NCBI GenBank assembly: GCA_002328075.1
Contig: DCVT01000036.1
Coordinates: forward strand, 1-6,917
Source: Anaerolineales bacterium UBA2181
GTDB lineage: Bacteria; Chloroflexota; Anaerolineae; Promineifilales; UBA4811
Direction of reading: 5' to 3'
Length of the DNA stretch: 6,917 nucleotides
Part shown: positions 5,610 to 6,917 of the stretch, in pieces
How the letters are laid out: every line of letters starts with the position of its first letter
How positions within the stretch are numbered: position 1 is the stretch's first letter
The notes under the pieces: model-generated
What the model was told of the DNA's origin: nothing
Databases searched by the model: none
The model's input: the letters and a program-made list of their open reading frames with translations, nothing else
Made by a program: the position numbers and the translations under genes

Positions 5610-6917
5610 TGGCTTTCAGATAGGTCTACGCCGGTTAACCTGGATCCTGAGATGGCGACAGCGGGTCAAACCAGGTCTTCAGTTGGCCATTGCGCCATGC
5701 GTCCGGTCGTTTTCCACTGGCGAATACGGTGCTGACAGGTCTAGTAGGCCTTGAGTTAGGTGAACGTTCGTGTGTCCTTCTTGTGTGGTCTGCAACTATT
5801 GTGGATGAGACCACCAGAGTGCTCCTGGCGCCTGGCGCAACGAGGTAATTGCTGTCGTCGCGCGCCTTGAGTTCGTTCCCCGCGTCGACAAGGGCTTGGC
5901 CCGGGTTGTGAACGGAGGGGAAACACAAATAGCCATACCACGACAGTATGCGCTCTGTCGGTGACCTCAATCGTGTGACCGTGGGCCCGTTCCTCTGCGG
6001 CAATCGGACGATACTAGTTAGTTTCCCTTCCCGGGTGCCGTAGCCAACCCTGCGAAACAATCGGGTTGGGCACGTGATCAGGGTCCAGTCGTCGCGCAAG
6101 GTCCTGGCGCCTTGCCGGTCCCAGCAACAACTCCTTGAGCACGCTGCCGCTGAAGATTCGTTCCGACCAACTTACTGCGAGGTTCACGGCCACAAACTGT
6201 CCGGGGTCTTGAGGGTCACCACCAGATCAAGCGCCGCAGGGCGAATTATGGCGGCGCCGGTGTGCTTGAGCCGAGCGGACAGGTGGGGAACGATTCTTGA
6301 AACCTTTCTGCCGAAGGAGAATGTCAGCGTGCCACATAACATCACCATTCTGGCAGCAGAGAGTGTCAATAGCCAGTCGAACTCCACCACAGGCAATTTG
6401 CTAAGGCCGGGATTCAAAAAAGCAGCCTCTCGCGCTACCCTGGTACAGATCATGTCACCCGAGGTAGTCGATGGTTTTCGCTATGCCCGTGCAGTCATCG
6501 AAACCAAAGGGGTCCTTTCGTGGCGCCAAAGCAACCGATACATCCATCCTCGCAAATCTCGCTGCTGTCAATTCGAATCGACCACGGAACGATGCAGATG
6601 AATCCGCCATTCCCTCGGTAGGCCCAACGGCGGTTCCATCAACCGGTCGAATCGGCGCGCGACTGACTCAGTAAGGACTTCCCACGGCCAAGTTGATGGT
6701 TGCCTCCGAACTGGCTATCGCAAGCCTCGTAAGTACTGATGAATGATGGCCCCATGACAGTAGGTCCGACCCACGGAATCCATGCTCGGTTTCACCTGCT
6801 GACCTCCTGGACGCAGGCGGCTGTCGTCTCCGCGTTGGTTGACAGCAATAGCCAAGCTCAACGAGGAGGGTGTTGAACAAGGGGGGTGACAAGACGGTTG
6901 TAGCCTGGCTGCCCGGT

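Larger units (their letters stand above)
5331..6917 (+). other. Region without recognisable gene downstream of cofE
   Basis: About 1.6 kb has no gene I can identify on either strand. The longest plus-strand open frame, 6074-6601 from GTG, has no Shine-Dalgarno and no recognisable motif. The minus-strand open frame at 5635-6099 and a neighbouring frame at 6013-5756 (with AEERAHGHTIEVTDRAHTVV) look partly protein-like and could be relics of coding sequence. I could not assign them. No tRNA, rRNA, CRISPR array or clear insertion-sequence ends were seen. The density of short broken frames resembles the decayed IS region at the left of the window. Confidence 0.55.

Noticed and set aside
6074..6601. 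175-codon plus-strand ORF downstream
   Set aside because: It starts at GTG without a Shine-Dalgarno, has no family resemblance, and overlaps a minus-strand frame of similar quality at 6184-6453.
6640..6665. Possible tRNA T-arm (CCGGTCGAATCGG)
   Set aside because: It lacks the GTTC core and no acceptor, D or anticodon arms can be built around it.

Overview
This 6.9 kb window is moderately GC-rich bacterial DNA. It carries four genes for coenzyme F420 biosynthesis and use on the plus strand, in the order cofD, cofC, npdG, cofE. They are flanked by long stretches without recognisable intact genes. The short single-domain CofE (no FbiB-type nitroreductase domain), the NpdG sequence and the type of transposase remnant all resemble proteins I associate with Chloroflexota and other uncultivated F420-producing bacteria, rather than Actinobacteria or methanogens. 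This taxonomic placement is inference only.

Positions 65-1597 hold the decayed remains of an insertion sequence. Its minus-strand DDE transposase is recognisable almost from end to end but is broken by at least three frameshifts and two nonsense codons. The element is bounded by short inverted repeats of the TGTC...CAAAGTAG type. The left end also has two CCAAAGTAG repeats spaced 26 bp apart.

Positions 1598-1752 are the leader of the F420 genes, with two weak promoter candidates, a GC-rich hairpin and a good Shine-Dalgarno before a TTG codon. CofD (2-phospho-L-lactate transferase) begins at this TTG. Its conserved N-terminus (AVAGGVGGSKL ... IVVNT) and the rest of the protein (GDYFRHLGL onward) lie in different frames. 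A single G appears to be missing from the conserved NTGD motif at about 1854. CofC (guanylyltransferase) overlaps cofD by ATGA. A 463 bp gene-poor gap follows, then npdG (F420H2:NADP+ oxidoreductase) and, 6 bp later, cofE (F420-0:gamma-glutamyl ligase).

Together CofC activates the phospholactate-type precursor, CofD joins it to FO, CofE adds glutamate, and NpdG exchanges hydride between F420 and NADP. The FO synthase genes (cofG/cofH or fbiC) are not in this window. Downstream of cofE, positions 5331-6917 have no gene I can recognise. They do hold a strong Shine-Dalgarno pair just after cofE, leading into only a short open frame. I see no convincing new biological system here. The most notable points are the frameshift in cofD and the decayed surroundings of an otherwise well-conserved cofactor cluster.
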